Of a stretch of 64,000 nucleotides of DNA, positions 1-8,913 are shown one piece after another (positions within the stretch are counted from its first letter, which is position 1; each line of letters opens with the position of its first letter). The notes below the pieces were generated by a model. It had not been told where the DNA came from. It did no database searches and saw only the letters and a program-made list of their open reading frames with translations. The position numbers and the translations under genes were made by a program. Location: the NCBI GenBank assembly GCA_028868375.1, contig JAGWUP010000004.1, positions 154,312 through 218,311 on the forward strand, read 5' to 3'. Origin of the DNA: Elusimicrobiota bacterium (GTDB lineage: Bacteria; Elusimicrobiota; Elusimicrobia; UBA1565; UBA9628).

Positions 1-1105
1 AGAGCCGGGCCGGCGCGCAGCTCATGCGCTCGATGAGCTTGCGCCTGGACAGCGCGCCCTTGGCCGCCAGCCGGGTCAGGGCCAGGCCCAGCGCGGTCTC
101 CAGCCCGATCACGCCGAAGGCGGCCAGCTCCAGGGGCAATTCCTTGCGTTGGGGCCGATGCGGAGCGTGGTCGGTGGCGATCGCGTCGATGGTCCCGTCG
201 GCCAGCGCCTCCAGGAGGGCCTGCCGGTCGGCCTTGCCGCGCAGGGGCGGGTTCATCTTGAAGTCGGCGTCGTAGCCCGGCATGTCGTCTTCGCAGAGCA
301 GCAGATGGTGGGGCGTTGCCTCGGCGCTGACGGGCAGCCCGCGCTTCTTGGCCGAGCGCAACGCCGCCACGCTCTGGGCGCAGCTTAAATGGGCCAGGTG
401 GATCGGGGCCTGGGTCAGCTCGCAGAGGGCGATGTCGCGCAGGACCATCACCGTCTCGCTGGCCCAGGGGATGGCGCGCAGGCCCTTGGCCGTCGCCGCC
501 GCGCCCTCGTGGAGGCAGCCCCCCTGGCTGAGGCTTGCGTCCTCGCAGTGGTCGATGACGAGCAGGCCGGCGTCGCGGGCGTACTCCATGGCGCGCCGCA
601 TCAAGCCGGAGTCCATGACCGGGCGGCCGTCGTCGCTCAGGGCTACGGCGCCGGCTTCCTTGAGCCTCGCGGCCTCGGTCAGCCGCTCTCCCTTTTGGCC
701 CAGGGTCAGCGCCCCGGCGACCAGGACGTTGACCGCGCCGGCCTCCCGCGCCTTGGCGGCGAGAAGCCTGGCCAGGGCCGGGGAGTCGATGGGGGGCTCG
801 GTGTTCGGCATCGCCAACACGCTGGCCACTCCCCCGCGCGCGGCCGCGCGCGTGCCGGAGGCGATGGTCTCGTCGGCCTCGCCGCCGGGCTCGCGCAGGT
901 GCACGTGCATGTCGATGAGCCCCGGCGTCACCCAGCAGCCGGCGGCCTCGATCCGGGCCACGCCGGAGAGGCGCTCCTTCTTGGCTAATCCCGCGGCCAT
1001 GTCCTCGATGCGCCCATCCTTAATAAGGACGTCCCGCGCCGCCTCCAGGCGCTGTTCCGGATCGATCACGGTTCCGCCGGCAATCAGCAGGCTGTTAGCG
1101 GGCAT
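1..1105 (-). CDS. pyrC: Dihydroorotase, 3' end beyond window
   Basis: Dihydroorotase closes N-carbamoyl-aspartate to dihydroorotate, step three of pyrimidine synthesis, in the cytoplasm. The translation starts MPANSLLIAGGTVIDPEQ. Near residue 65 it has DMHVHLREPG, the HxH metal-binding motif of the amidohydrolase superfamily, type I. Further on come AMPNTEPP, VIDHCEDASL and AIATDHAPH, all typical of this family. About 368 residues are visible, and the C-terminus is lost at the window edge. The ATG lies inside the end of pyrB (11-base overlap), which suggests translational coupling in a pyrBC operon. Confidence 0.95.
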   Translation of the reverse strand, partial: MPANSLLIAGGTVIDPEQRLEAARDVLIKDGRIEDMAAGLAKKERLSGVARIEAAGCWVTPGLIDMHVHLREPGGEADETIASGTRAAARGGVASVLAMPNTEPPIDSPALARLLAAKAREAGAVNVLVAGALTLGQKGERLTEAARLKEAGAVALSDDGRPVMDSGLMRRAMEYARDAGLLVIDHCEDASLSQGGCLHEGAAATAKGLRAIPWASETVMVLRDIALCELTQAPIHLAHLSCAQSVAALRSAKKRGLPVSAEATPHHLLLCEDDMPGYDADFKMNPPLRGKADRQALLEALADGTIDAIATDHAPHRPQRKELPLELAAFGVIGLETALGLALTRLAAKGALSRRKLIERMSCAPARL

Positions 1106-2027
1106 GGCGCGCCCTCCATGAGGCTAGAAGCGAGAAGACCGCCATCCGGACGGCGACCCCGTTGGCCACCTGCTCCAGGATCGCCGATTGGGGGCCGTCG
1201 GCGCAGGCGGAGTCCAGCTCCACGCCGCGGTTGACGGGGCCGGGGTGCAGGATGAGCAGATCCTTGTGTCCAGCCAGGCGCTCGGGGCTAAGGCCGTAGC
1301 GTCCGGCGTAGTCGGGCAGGGAGGCGATGAGGTTGCGGTTTTGGCGCTCCAACTGCTGGCGCAGGACGTTGACGGCGTCGGCCCCGGCCAGCGCCGCGTT
1401 AAGGTCGTGGCTGACGCGGGCCCCCAGCCGCTCGATGCCGGCGGGAATCAGCGCCGATGGGCCGCAGACGGTCACGCGGGCACCCAGGGCCGTCAGGGCG
1501 TGGATGTTGGAGCGGGCGACCCGGCTGTGCAGGATGTCGCCCACGATCACCACGCGCAGGCCCTTGATCCGGCCTTTCTTGCGCCGCAGCGTCAGGACGT
1601 CGAGAAGGGCCTGGGTCGGATGCTCGTGGCAGCCGTCGCCGGCGTTGAGCAGCGAGGCCTTAAGCTTCGAAGCCAGGGGCTCGAGCGCTCCGGAGAGCTC
1701 CTGGCGCACGACCAGGTACTCGGCCCCGACGGCCTCCAGATTGCGCAGGCTGTCGAGCAGCGTCTCGCCCTTGGCCGCGCTGGAGCCGGCGGCGGAGAGC
1801 CCCAGGACGTCCGCGCCCAGGCGCTTGGCGGCGGCCTCGAAGGAAGAGCGCGTTCGAGTGGACGGCTCCGAGAAGAAGAAGGCGACCAGGCGCCCCGAGA
1901 GGGCTTTGCCGCGCGAGCGGGGATTGTCGGCGAACGGCGCGGCCGCATCGAGGATGCCCTCGATCTCGCCGGAGCTCAGCGTCTCCAGGCCGAGCAGGTC
2001 TTTGCGGTCCCAGGAGATGGCGGCCAC
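1095..2027 (-). CDS. pyrB: Aspartate carbamoyltransferase catalytic subunit
   Basis: Joins carbamoyl phosphate to aspartate, the committed step of pyrimidine synthesis. At 310 residues it has the normal length of the catalytic chain. The carbamoyl-phosphate loop FFSEPSTRTRSSFEAA lies near residues 52-67. HPTQALLDVLTL, the HPxQ motif, lies near residues 137-148. No pyrI regulatory chain or pyrR is visible, so control by a regulatory subunit is not supported here. pyrC follows with an 11-base overlap. There is no clear Shine-Dalgarno sequence. A TAAAAT box lies 15 bases before the ATG. Confidence 0.96.
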   Translation of the reverse strand: MAAISWDRKDLLGLETLSSGEIEGILDAAAPFADNPRSRGKALSGRLVAFFFSEPSTRTRSSFEAAAKRLGADVLGLSAAGSSAAKGETLLDSLRNLEAVGAEYLVVRQELSGALEPLASKLKASLLNAGDGCHEHPTQALLDVLTLRRKKGRIKGLRVVIVGDILHSRVARSNIHALTALGARVTVCGPSALIPAGIERLGARVSHDLNAALAGADAVNVLRQQLERQNRNLIASLPDYAGRYGLSPERLAGHKDLLILHPGPVNRGVELDSACADGPQSAILEQVANGVAVRMAVFSLLASWRARHAR

Positions 2028-2071
2028 TAAAGGTATTTTAGCTTTTTGCCCGGAGACGCGGCAAGCCGCTG

Positions 2072-2102
2072 CTGAAATTTAGGGTCAGACCCTAGATTTC
2101 AG
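2072..2102. repeat. REP-like palindrome with GGGTCAGACCC core
   Basis: Fifteen-base arms around a single central base form a 31-base palindrome with one G:T wobble. The arms read ctgaaatttagggtc and gaccctagatttcag. It lies between pyrB and the gene ending at 2092, and it contains that gene's TAG stop. The AGGGTCAG core recurs in the much longer palindrome at 63789-63864. It could act as a bidirectional terminator. The shared core suggests a REP-type dispersed element, but no transposase gene is visible. Confidence 0.75.
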
Positions 2103-2562
2103 TAGGAGGGACGGGTCCGCGGCGGAGCACGATGGGTTGGCCGAGGACGACGAAGCGGCGCAGGCGCAGGCCGTATTCCAGGTCGCGCATCGCCATCGAG
2201 GTCACCGGCGCTTCCTGCGGCACGTACAGCGCCAGGCCCTCGACCTGCGTCGACATCGTTCCCGGGGCGGCGTCCGACATCAAGTCTAGCGTCAGCGCCA
2301 GGTGGTAGCGCTGGGCAAGCTTCCGGACGCAGGGCCTGAGCATTTGCCGCGCCTGCCGCGCCGACACCGGAACGAAGGTCCGCGCGTCGACGACCGAGCA
2401 TTGCTCGACGCCGGCGAAGGGGTCCTTGGCCTGCAGCGGGTCGGTGATCCAGTGGATCATCTTCTCGAAATCCGGAGCCGGAGCGGGGCGCGCCGGCATC
2501 TGGGCGGCGGCGGCCAGGCAGGGCGCAAGAAGGATGGCGGCGATGAAAGCGTTGCGGGTCAT
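2092..2562 (-). CDS. Exported protein of unknown function
   Basis: I do not recognise this family. The 156-residue product begins with a clear signal peptide (MTRNAFIAAILLAPCLAAAAQ). A mature domain of about 135 residues follows, with two cysteines (in EQCSVVDAR and LRPCVRK) that could form a disulfide after export. The start was chosen at 2562 because AAAGGAGAGACC lies directly upstream and the signal peptide begins there. A longer in-frame start at 2646 would bury the signal peptide. The last residues and stop lie in the REP-like palindrome, so the element may have reset the C-terminus. The neighbours give no clue to function. Confidence 0.75.
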   Translation of the reverse strand: MTRNAFIAAILLAPCLAAAAQMPARPAPAPDFEKMIHWITDPLQAKDPFAGVEQCSVVDARTFVPVSARQARQMLRPCVRKLAQRYHLALTLDLMSDAAPGTMSTQVEGLALYVPQEAPVTSMAMRDLEYGLRLRRFVVLGQPIVLRRGPVPPTEI

Positions 2563-2621
2563 GGTCTCTCCTTTAATAACGGGAACATGCCGACATTCTG
2601 CCCAAAAGGCCCAGTCCTCTA

Positions 2622-2634
2622 TAGGACCTTTGTC
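2622..2634 (+). promoter_or_regulatory. TAGGWCCTTTG element, copy a
   Basis: TAGGACCTTTGTC matches the 13-base element found at five other places in the window. It lies 60 bases upstream of the ATG at 2562 but points away from it. No plus-strand gene starts nearby, so its role here is unclear. Confidence 0.5.
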
Positions 2635-2825
2635 AAAACCGCTCATTGATCCAAGTCAAGTCCTGGGTGCGCGTCGTTCGTCATCTTCCGGGGACGCGAG
2701 CCGTTTGAAGGCTCGCTCGGCTTCGGGCCCGGCTGCATGCGTACGCCGGGCCCTCAGACGCCCCGTCAGATGACGATCAACGCGCCTCAACAGATACAAG
2801 AAAGTTTTTGTATAGAGATATTTTG

Positions 2826-3116
2826 TTAAGTGATAAAGCCGATCTTAGGCACCGGAGAACAAGCGGACTTGATCATCCGCTTAAGACGGGCATCAAGACG
2901 CGCTTTCGCATCGTCATCATTTGGGCAGTCTTCGAGATCCTTTCTGAGGAATATCTCTTCGACCCGCCGTTCCTTATTAATGACACAGACAAGGGTTTCA
3001 CTTCCAACTGTCCATTGAACCCATTTCGTCTCGATCACAAGCCCATCGGCGCCAGCAATCGACCGGATTCTTCTCTCGATCCACCTCTTGCCTTGGGATC
3101 GCTCACTTTCTGACAT
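2826..3116 (-). CDS. Small hypothetical protein in a lower-GC patch
   Basis: A 96-residue, charged, soluble-looking product with no signal peptide or membrane segment and no family I can name. The start is supported by CAGGAGAACTTAAA before the ATG, a good Shine-Dalgarno at normal spacing. The segment from about 2780 to 3190 is visibly richer in A and T than everything around it. Codon use inside the gene follows that shift (AAA, ATC and GAA are common). Together with the flanking repeats this fits a transferred insert, but no integrase or direct repeats were found. Confidence 0.65.
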   Translation of the reverse strand: MSESERSQGKRWIERRIRSIAGADGLVIETKWVQWTVGSETLVCVINKERRVEEIFLRKDLEDCPNDDDAKARLDARLKRMIKSACSPVPKIGFIT

Positions 3117-3252
3117 TTTAAGTTCTCCTGTCCACGGTCAATCGGCTGAAACGTCATACTGTCGCGCGTATGCTCACAATAATACCACTACGTCACTCAT
3201 GTTCCACGGAGACGCCGGCGACATCTTTTAAGAGCGGGACAAACCGGCGGCG

Positions 3253-3367
3253 GCGCGAATAACGTCCGGACGGGCGTCTCGCAGGCCGACCTAGGCTGAC
3301 GGGAGGCCGAGAGCCGAGCGGCGCCTTCAAGGCGACCGCGTCCCGGACGGATGTTATTCGCGCTGCC
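3253..3367 (-). repeat. Dispersed intergenic element, copy 1
   Basis: Read on the minus strand, this element starts 8 bases after the purK stop. Its first 59 bases (3309-3367) are clearly similar to 24231-24286. They share ATAACATCC, a GGTCGCCT block and GCGCCGCTCGGCTCTC. Copy 1 is bounded by 11-base inverted repeats, gcgcgaataac at 3253-3263 and its complement at 3353-3363. The inner part can form a GCGG-GCCTT/AAGGC-CCGC hairpin. A role in transcription termination or 3'-end processing is inferred. The rest of 3117-3375 holds nothing else I can support. Confidence 0.65.
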
Positions 3368-3375
3368 TCCGCGCG

Positions 3376-4500
3376 TCAGCGTCGCAGCGCCGCCAGCAAG
3401 GAGTCCGCTTCCTTCAGGTCTCGGGCGGCCGGGCCCAACAGCAGGAGATGCCCCATCTTGCGGCCCGGCCTGGGCTGGGCCTTGCCGTAGAGGTGAAGCC
3501 GGACGTCGGGCCTGGCCAGTACCACGTCCCAGCGGGGCTCGCCGCCGGCCCACAGCTCGCCCAGCAGGTTGATCATCGCGGCGGGTTCGCGCTGGCTGGT
3601 GGAGCCCGGCGGCAGCCCGGCGATGGCCCGGATATGCTGCTCGAACTGGGAGGTGGCGCAGGCGCCCAGGGTGTAGTGCCCGCTGTTGTGCACCCGGGGG
3701 GCGATCTCGTTGACGAGGAGCTGGTCCTTGCCCGAGCCGCCAAGCCAGAAAAGCTCCACGGCCATGACGCCGACGTGCTTGAGAGCCTCGGCGATGGCGG
3801 CGGCCAGGGCGGCGGCGGCCTGGGCGATCTCTGCGGGCAGGCGCGCGGGGGCCAGGGTGGCGCGCAGGATGCCGTTCTCGTGGACGTTCTCGGCGACGGG
3901 ATAGGTCGCGACGTCGCCGTTTTCCCAGCGCGCGAGGATCACGGAGAGCTCCTTTTTGAAGTCGACGCGGCGCTCGAGCACCGCTCCGCCGGGCAGGGCC
4001 GGGACTTTGGACAGCTCCCCCGGCTTCTCGATGCGGAATTGTCCCTTGCCGTCGTAGCCGTGGCGGCGCGATTTGAGGATGCAGGGGCGGCCCAGGCGTT
4101 CGAGCGCGGCGGCTGGAGCGGCGGCGTCGGCGAAGGGGGTTTGCGCAAATCCATGCTCCTTAAGAAAGCGGCGCTGGATCAAGCGGTCTTGGACGGTGTC
4201 CAGGATCGCCGGGGCGGGCCGCACCGGGAGGTCCTTGGCCAGGCGCTTGGCCAGGGCGGCCGGAACGTTCTCCCATTCGAAGGTGGCGACATCGCAGGAC
4301 TCGGCGAAGCGGCGCCGGGCGGCCTCGTCGTCGAAGGGGGCGGCCAGGGACAACTCGCAGACCTGCGCTGCCGGCTCGCCGGGGGCCTGGCCCCAGCAGA
4401 CGAAGCGATAGCCCAGGGGCGCGCCCTCCAGGGCCAGCATGCGGCCCAACTGGCCTGCGCCCAAGAGGCCGATCGTCGCGCCGGGCCGCAGGCTCTTCAA
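3376..4500 (-). CDS. purK: N5-carboxyaminoimidazole ribonucleotide synthase
   Basis: ATP-grasp enzyme that carboxylates AIR with bicarbonate to give N5-CAIR, which PurE then rearranges. The product is 374 residues, the usual length. Motifs are [17 protein letters not shown] at the N-terminus, [14 protein letters not shown] for ATP binding near residue 145, and [14 protein letters not shown] for the metal and substrate site. No ATG lies near the conserved N-terminus. The start is taken as TTG at 4500, whose last bases overlap the purE stop (TTGA), so translation should be coupled. It is the last gene of the purF-D-E-K run. Confidence 0.95.
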   Translation of the reverse strand: MKSLRPGATIGLLGAGQLGRMLALEGAPLGYRFVCWGQAPGEPAAQVCELSLAAPFDDEAARRRFAESCDVATFEWENVPAALAKRLAKDLPVRPAPAILDTVQDRLIQRRFLKEHGFAQTPFADAAAPAAALERLGRPCILKSRRHGYDGKGQFRIEKPGELSKVPALPGGAVLERRVDFKKELSVILARWENGDVATYPVAENVHENGILRATLAPARLPAEIAQAAAALAAAIAEALKHVGVMAVELFWLGGSGKDQLLVNEIAPRVHNSGHYTLGACATSQFEQHIRAIAGLPPGSTSQREPAAMINLLGELWAGGEPRWDVVLARPDVRLHLYGKAQPRPGRKMGHLLLLGPAARDLKEADSLLAALRR

Positions 4501-4976
4501 GGCCTCTTGAGCACGGAGGCGGTCTGGCGCCGGCGCAGGGCCTGAACGCGGCGCGCCAGGCTCGGATCGCAGAGGGCCAGGATTTGCGCCGCCAGGTAGC
4601 CGGCGTTGGCCGCGCCCGAGGCGCCGATCGCCAGGCAGCCCACCGGCACGCCCTTGGGCATTTGCGCGATCGAGAGCAGGGAGTCTAGGCCCTCCAGCGC
4701 TTTCGTGCGCACCGGCACTCCCAGCACCGGCAACGTCGTCAGGGCCGCGGCCATGCCGGGCAGGTGGGCGGCTCCGCCGGCTCCGGCGATGAGCACGCGC
4801 AGGCCGCGAGCGGCGGCGCCGGAGGCGTAGTCGTAGAGCCGGCGCGGCGTGCGGTGGGCCGAGACGATCCGCGTCTCGCAGGGCACGCCGAGCTCTTCTA
4901 GGGCTTGGGCGGCCGAGCGCATCGTCTCCCAATCGCTCTTGCTGCCCATGATGATTCCGACCAGAGGTTTTTTCAT
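4497..4976 (-). CDS. purE: N5-CAIR mutase, class I
   Basis: Converts N5-CAIR to CAIR in purine synthesis. The 159-residue length is typical. Signature segments are [13 protein letters not shown] near residue 10, [16 protein letters not shown] near residue 40 with the catalytic-site histidine, and [15 protein letters not shown] near residue 66. It overlaps purD by ATGA and purK by TTGA. The presence of purK next door supports the class I mutase route over a direct AIR carboxylase. Confidence 0.96.
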   Translation of the reverse strand: MKKPLVGIIMGSKSDWETMRSAAQALEELGVPCETRIVSAHRTPRRLYDYASGAAARGLRVLIAGAGGAAHLPGMAAALTTLPVLGVPVRTKALEGLDSLLSIAQMPKGVPVGCLAIGASGAANAGYLAAQILALCDPSLARRVQALRRRQTASVLKRP

Positions 4977-6247
4977 GCGGCGACCAGCTCCTTGGCGGCG
5001 ATGTCGCCTCGCCGCCGCATCCCCTCAAAGGAGATCGCTCGGGCGGCGGCGTAGGCGCGCTCGCGGGCCGCCGCCACGTCCGAGGCCCTGGCGCAGACCG
5101 TCAGCACCCGCCCGCCGGCGCTGACCCAGCCGGAGGCCTGCCGGCGGGTGCCCGCGTGAAAGACCAGGGCGTCCTCTGGCAGGGCCTCCAGCCCGGCGAT
5201 CGGCCGCCCCGTCTTGGGCCGCTCGGGATAGCCCTCGGAGGCCAGGGTGACCGCGACGCAGGCGCCGCGGCCGCCCAACGCGCCGCCTTGCGGCAGGCGC
5301 CCCTCGGCGCAGGCCAGCGCCAGCTCGAGCAGGTCCTCTTCCAGGATCGGCAGGATCGCCTGGGTCTCGGGATCGCCGAGCCGGCAGTTGAACTCGAGGC
5401 AGCGCGGGCCCTCCGGCGTCAGCATCAAGCCCGCGTAGAGCACGCCGCGGTAGTCCAGGCCCTCGGCGGCCAGGCCGGCCAGCGCGCGCTGAAAAATTTC
5501 CTCGGAGAGCGTCTTAAGCAATCGCGGCGACAGCTGGGCGGGGGCGTAGGCGCCCATGCCCCCGGTGTTGGGCCCGCCGTCGCCGTCGAGCAGGCGTTTG
5601 TGGTCCTGGCTGGGCGGCAAGAGCCGGAAACGCTTGCCGTCCGCGAGCGCCAGCAGGGAGACTTCCGGGCCGCTCAGGAGATCCTCCAGCACGACCGTCT
5701 TTCCCGAGGCGCCCAGTTTTTCTTGGACCATCAGCTCCAAGACGGCGCGGCGCGCCTGCTCGGGGTCGGGGCAGACGGCCACGCCCTTGCCCGCGGCCAG
5801 GCCGTCGGCCTTGACGACCAATCCCCCGCGCCAGGAGCCGGCGGCCGCGAGGGCCTTGGCCGAGTCGGCGAAGACCTCGTAGCGGGCGGTGGGGATGCCG
5901 TGGCGGCGCATGAAGTCCTTGGCGAAGGCCTTCGAGCTCTCCAGCCGGGCGCAGGCGCGGCCGGGCCCGAGGACGGCGAAGCCGGCCTCTCGCAGGGCGT
6001 CCGGCACGCCGGCGGCCAGGGGGGCCTCCGGTCCGACGAAGACCAGCTTGGCGCGGCAGTCGCGGGCCGCGGCGACGACGGCGGAGGGATCTTCGGGATC
6101 GACGGCCAGGCATTGCGCCCAGCGGGCGATGGCGTCTGAGCCGGGGGCGGCGTAGAGATTCTTCAAGCGCGGGCTTTGCGCCAGCTTCCAGGCGACGGCA
6201 TGCTCGCGGGCGCCGGCGCCCAGCAGGAGGACGGTGACGTCGTTCAT
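4973..6247 (-). CDS. purD: Phosphoribosylamine--glycine ligase
   Basis: GAR synthetase, the second purine step, joins glycine to phosphoribosylamine using ATP. The 424 residues cover the complete N, ATP-grasp, B and C domains. The N-terminus [21 protein letters not shown], the segment [16 protein letters not shown] and the late segment [13 protein letters not shown] are all characteristic. Four-base ATGA overlaps join it to purF upstream and purE downstream, so the proteins are probably made in step. Confidence 0.97.
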   Translation of the reverse strand: MNDVTVLLLGAGAREHAVAWKLAQSPRLKNLYAAPGSDAIARWAQCLAVDPEDPSAVVAAARDCRAKLVFVGPEAPLAAGVPDALREAGFAVLGPGRACARLESSKAFAKDFMRRHGIPTARYEVFADSAKALAAAGSWRGGLVVKADGLAAGKGVAVCPDPEQARRAVLELMVQEKLGASGKTVVLEDLLSGPEVSLLALADGKRFRLLPPSQDHKRLLDGDGGPNTGGMGAYAPAQLSPRLLKTLSEEIFQRALAGLAAEGLDYRGVLYAGLMLTPEGPRCLEFNCRLGDPETQAILPILEEDLLELALACAEGRLPQGGALGGRGACVAVTLASEGYPERPKTGRPIAGLEALPEDALVFHAGTRRQASGWVSAGGRVLTVCARASDVAAARERAYAAARAISFEGMRRRGDIAAKELVAA

Positions 6248-7629
6248 CCCTTTTTGCGCGGCTCCGGCGTCTGGTAGTCGGAAATCGGGGTCGGGTAGAG
6301 CTTCGTGAAGCAGGCCGTGCAGTAGCCGCGCGTGTCGCCCCCCTCTCCCGCGCAGGCCCGGAGCATTCCCTCCAGGGAGAGGTAGTGCAGGCTGTCGACT
6401 CCGAGGAAGCGGCGGACCTCCTCCACCGATTTCTCGTTGGCGACCAGCTCGCCCGCGCGCGGGGTGTCGATGCCGTAGTAGCAGGGCGAGACGATGGGCG
6501 GAGAGGACACCGCCATGTGGATCTCCCTGGCCCCGGCCCGGCGCAGGCTCTTGGCGATCTTCTTGCTGGTGGTGCCGCGCACGATCGAGTCGTCGATCAG
6601 GATCACGCTCTTGCCGCGCAGCGTCTCCGGGACCGGGGCCAGCTTGAGCTCTGCGGCCAGCTCGCGCAGCTCCTGGGTGGGCTTGATGAAGGTGCGGCTG
6701 ACGTAATGGCTGCGGACCAAGCCCAGCTCGAAGGGGATGCCGGAGACGTCGGAAAATCCCAGGGCGGCGGAAATGCCGGAGTCCGGCACCGGCACGACGA
6801 TGTCGGCGCGCAGGTCCGAGAGCTCCCGCGCCAGGGCGCGCCCCAGGTCGCGGCGGGAGGCCTGGACGTTGCGGCCGAAGATCGTGGAGTCCGGCCGGGC
6901 GAAGTAGACCTGCTCGAAGACGCAGCGGGCGGGAGAGGCGGGCTTCTTGAAGGGCTTGAGGCTTTTGATGCGCTCCCCCTCGATGATGAGCATCTCCCCG
7001 GGCTCGATCTCCCGCACGACCCGGGCTTTGATCAGGTGGAGCGCCGAGGTCTCCGAGGCCACCACCCAGCTCTTGTCCAACTGCCCCAAGAGCAGCGGGC
7101 GGAAGCCGTAGGGATCGCGCGCGGCGATGATCGAGCTCGGGGTCAGGAACAAGAGGGAGTAGGCCCCGGCGACCTGCCGCAGGGCGTCGATGGCGGCGTC
7201 CTCGAGGGGTCCGTTGGCCCGCGCCAGCAGGTGGATGATGACCTCGGAGTCGGTGGAGGACTGGAAGATCGCGCCGCGCCGCTCCAGGCGGTTCTTGATC
7301 TCCAGGGCGTTGGTCAGATTCCCGTTATGGGCGATCGCCACGGGGCCGTGGATGTTCTTGAAGACCAGGGGCTGGGCGTTTCTAAGATGCGAGGCGCCGG
7401 TGGTGGCGTAGCGGACGTGGCCGATGGCCATGCGGCCGGGAAGCCCCGCGAGGTCCCTGGAGGGAAAGACCTCGCTGACCAGCCCCATGCCGACGCGAGA
7501 GTGCAGCTCCCCGTCGGCGGCGGTGACGATTCCGGCCGACTCCTGGCCGCGGTGCTGCAGCGCGAAGAGGCCGAGCTTGGCCAATTCAGCCGACTGAGGG
7601 TGGTTCGAGATCGCGATGATCCCGCACAT
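6244..7629 (-). CDS. purF: Amidophosphoribosyltransferase, Fe-S type
   Basis: Commits PRPP to purines by making phosphoribosylamine with glutamine nitrogen. The 461-residue protein starts MCGIIAI, so after Met removal Cys is the N-terminal glutaminase nucleophile and no long propeptide is present. The PRPP loop VILIDDSIVRGTTSKK lies near residue 340. Cysteines in ARCVFEQVYF, SPCYYGID and YCTACFT match the four ligands of the 4Fe-4S cluster known in the Bacillus-type enzyme, so an oxygen-sensitive cluster is likely. The start sits 6 bases after a TATACT box, suggesting leaderless mRNA. Confidence 0.97.
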   Translation of the reverse strand: MCGIIAISNHPQSAELAKLGLFALQHRGQESAGIVTAADGELHSRVGMGLVSEVFPSRDLAGLPGRMAIGHVRYATTGASHLRNAQPLVFKNIHGPVAIAHNGNLTNALEIKNRLERRGAIFQSSTDSEVIIHLLARANGPLEDAAIDALRQVAGAYSLLFLTPSSIIAARDPYGFRPLLLGQLDKSWVVASETSALHLIKARVVREIEPGEMLIIEGERIKSLKPFKKPASPARCVFEQVYFARPDSTIFGRNVQASRRDLGRALARELSDLRADIVVPVPDSGISAALGFSDVSGIPFELGLVRSHYVSRTFIKPTQELRELAAELKLAPVPETLRGKSVILIDDSIVRGTTSKKIAKSLRRAGAREIHMAVSSPPIVSPCYYGIDTPRAGELVANEKSVEEVRRFLGVDSLHYLSLEGMLRACAGEGGDTRGYCTACFTKLYPTPISDYQTPEPRKKG

Positions 7630-7635
7630 ACCTAA

Positions 7636-7669
7636 AGTATATCAGATAGGCCGGCGTCAGCCGGCCTAT
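7636..7669 (-). promoter_or_regulatory. purF promoter with inverted repeat
   Basis: TATACT (7641-7636 read on minus) ends 6 bases before the purF ATG. Just upstream, 9-base arms ataggccgg and ccggcctat flank a 6-base loop (7646-7669), covering roughly the -35 region. This could be an operator for the purFDEK run or the terminator of the gene ending at 7702. No consensus -35 box is visible. Confidence 0.5.
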
Positions 7670-7701
7670 GCCTGACCGGACAGGGAGATGCGTCGCTCAG
7701 G

Positions 7702-8304
7702 CTATTCGGCGTGCGGCGGCGCGGGAGGAGGCGGCAGCGCCGGTGGCTGCGGCAGAGGCGGAGCAAGTCCCGCGTTGGCTTGCGCCTGGCCGAGCAGCTC
7801 GTCGACGCGCCGTCGCGCCAGCAGCTTGGGATTTTTTTGCGCTTTTTCCAGGAACTGCAGTTCTTTGCGCAGCTTTGCGATGCGCTCCGGCAGGGCCGTC
7901 AGCTCCGGTTTCAATTCGGCTGCGACCAGCGGCAGCAGGGAGCTCCGTGCCATCTTCAGCGGCAGTTTTCCCGCGCGGAAGCGTTCGCGGATATCCTCGA
8001 TCCGTTCCTGGCGCTTCAGCGAGGCCTCGGCCCTTGCGTAGCCCGCGGGATCGATCTTCTTGAGCGAGGAGAGGAGTTTCTGCTGGTCCTGGAACGCCCG
8101 CTTGCGTGCTTGCGCTTCCTCCAGTTGCGCGCGCTTTTCATCCTTGAGCGCTCGCGCGGCCTGCTGCTTGACCAGCCGGGCGACGTCCGGAGGCTCGGAC
8201 GAAGCGGCAAGGGCCGGCGCTAGCAGGACAAAGCTCAACGCGGCGATGGGGCCGGCTTTTATTAGTTCAAGCAGACAAAAATCCCTCCTGCGTTTGCGTC
8301 GCAT
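7702..8304 (-). CDS. Exported coiled-coil protein, unknown function
   Basis: Not a recognised family. From 8304 the product is about 200 residues: a basic N-terminus (MRRKRRRDF), a hydrophobic signal segment ending near ALAASS, a long Lys/Glu/Ala/Arg-rich helical region (about residues 40-165) and a Pro-rich tail. The GGAGGAGG sequence 9 bases before the 8304 ATG decides the start. It lies within the 3' end of the preceding exported-protein gene, giving a 43-base overlap. The Pro-rich end and coiled coil suggest an envelope or periplasmic structural role, which is inference only. Confidence 0.65.
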   Translation of the reverse strand: MRRKRRRDFCLLELIKAGPIAALSFVLLAPALAASSEPPDVARLVKQQAARALKDEKRAQLEEAQARKRAFQDQQKLLSSLKKIDPAGYARAEASLKRQERIEDIRERFRAGKLPLKMARSSLLPLVAAELKPELTALPERIAKLRKELQFLEKAQKNPKLLARRRVDELLGQAQANAGLAPPLPQPPALPPPPAPPHAE

Positions 8305-8882
8305 GCGCCCCAGCCTCCTCCAGTCGCCCCGCAGTGCCCGGCTCTTCCGTTGGTGTCGAATCGCATTAATACCGCCAATCCGCCGCCGCAATAACAGCTG
8401 CCCCCGCCGTAACCTATGCCACAAGAGCCCACGATCCTGAGGCCGCCGAGGCTGCTGGCATAACGGCCGATGCTGCGCAGGTAGACGTCGTTGACGTTGG
8501 CGTTGCCGCCGCCGTAGAAGCTCGTTCCGGAAGAGTAGGAGTAGACGCCGCCGGAGGTCGCGACGTAGTTGGTGCCCCAGACGCCGCCGGCCGACAGCCC
8601 GCCCCCCACGATTTGATATCCAGAAACCCTGGCGTTTCCCCGCACGTCGAGCGTCGTCGTCGGAGCCGCCGTGCCTATCCCGACGGACCCCCCGTCGCGG
8701 GCCAGCACGGTCTGGCCGGTCGTGATCATTTTCGTGTAGACGCCGGAAGGGGCGGGGTAATAGGTCGAGAGCGTCACGCTTTCGGAGGACAAATCGGAGG
8801 CGAAGGCCGCCAGGATCAGGCAGGGCAGCGCCAGGCGGATCAGGCCCGGGGAGATGCGCAGATGGATGTCGAGCTCGGCCAT
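8262..8882 (-). CDS. Exported protein with ESVTLSTYYPAPSGVY leader
   Basis: A 206-residue product with a signal peptide (about residues 13-33). It continues with ESVTLSTYYPAPSGVY, then GGSVGIGTAAPTTTLDVRGN, a pattern like the repeats of phage tail-fibre and trimeric surface proteins. The C-terminal half is Gly/Ser/Tyr-rich with six cysteines. From memory, this leader recurs in many exported proteins of Elusimicrobiota, and it is the main taxonomic hint here. A surface or pseudopilin-like role is possible but unproven. It begins 31 bases after purQ, splitting the purine run. Confidence 0.7.
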   Translation of the reverse strand: MAELDIHLRISPGLIRLALPCLILAAFASDLSSESVTLSTYYPAPSGVYTKMITTGQTVLARDGGSVGIGTAAPTTTLDVRGNARVSGYQIVGGGLSAGGVWGTNYVATSGGVYSYSSGTSFYGGGNANVNDVYLRSIGRYASSLGGLRIVGSCGIGYGGGSCYCGGGLAVLMRFDTNGRAGHCGATGGGWGACDANAGGIFVCLN

Positions 8883-8913
8883 CGCGCTAGGATGGCCCCG
8901 CGGAGCGGCTTTG

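Noticed and set aside
4501..5028. N-terminal extension of the purK frame across purE
   Set aside because: The extension is an Arg-rich shadow of purE. PurK homology begins just after the TTG at 4500.
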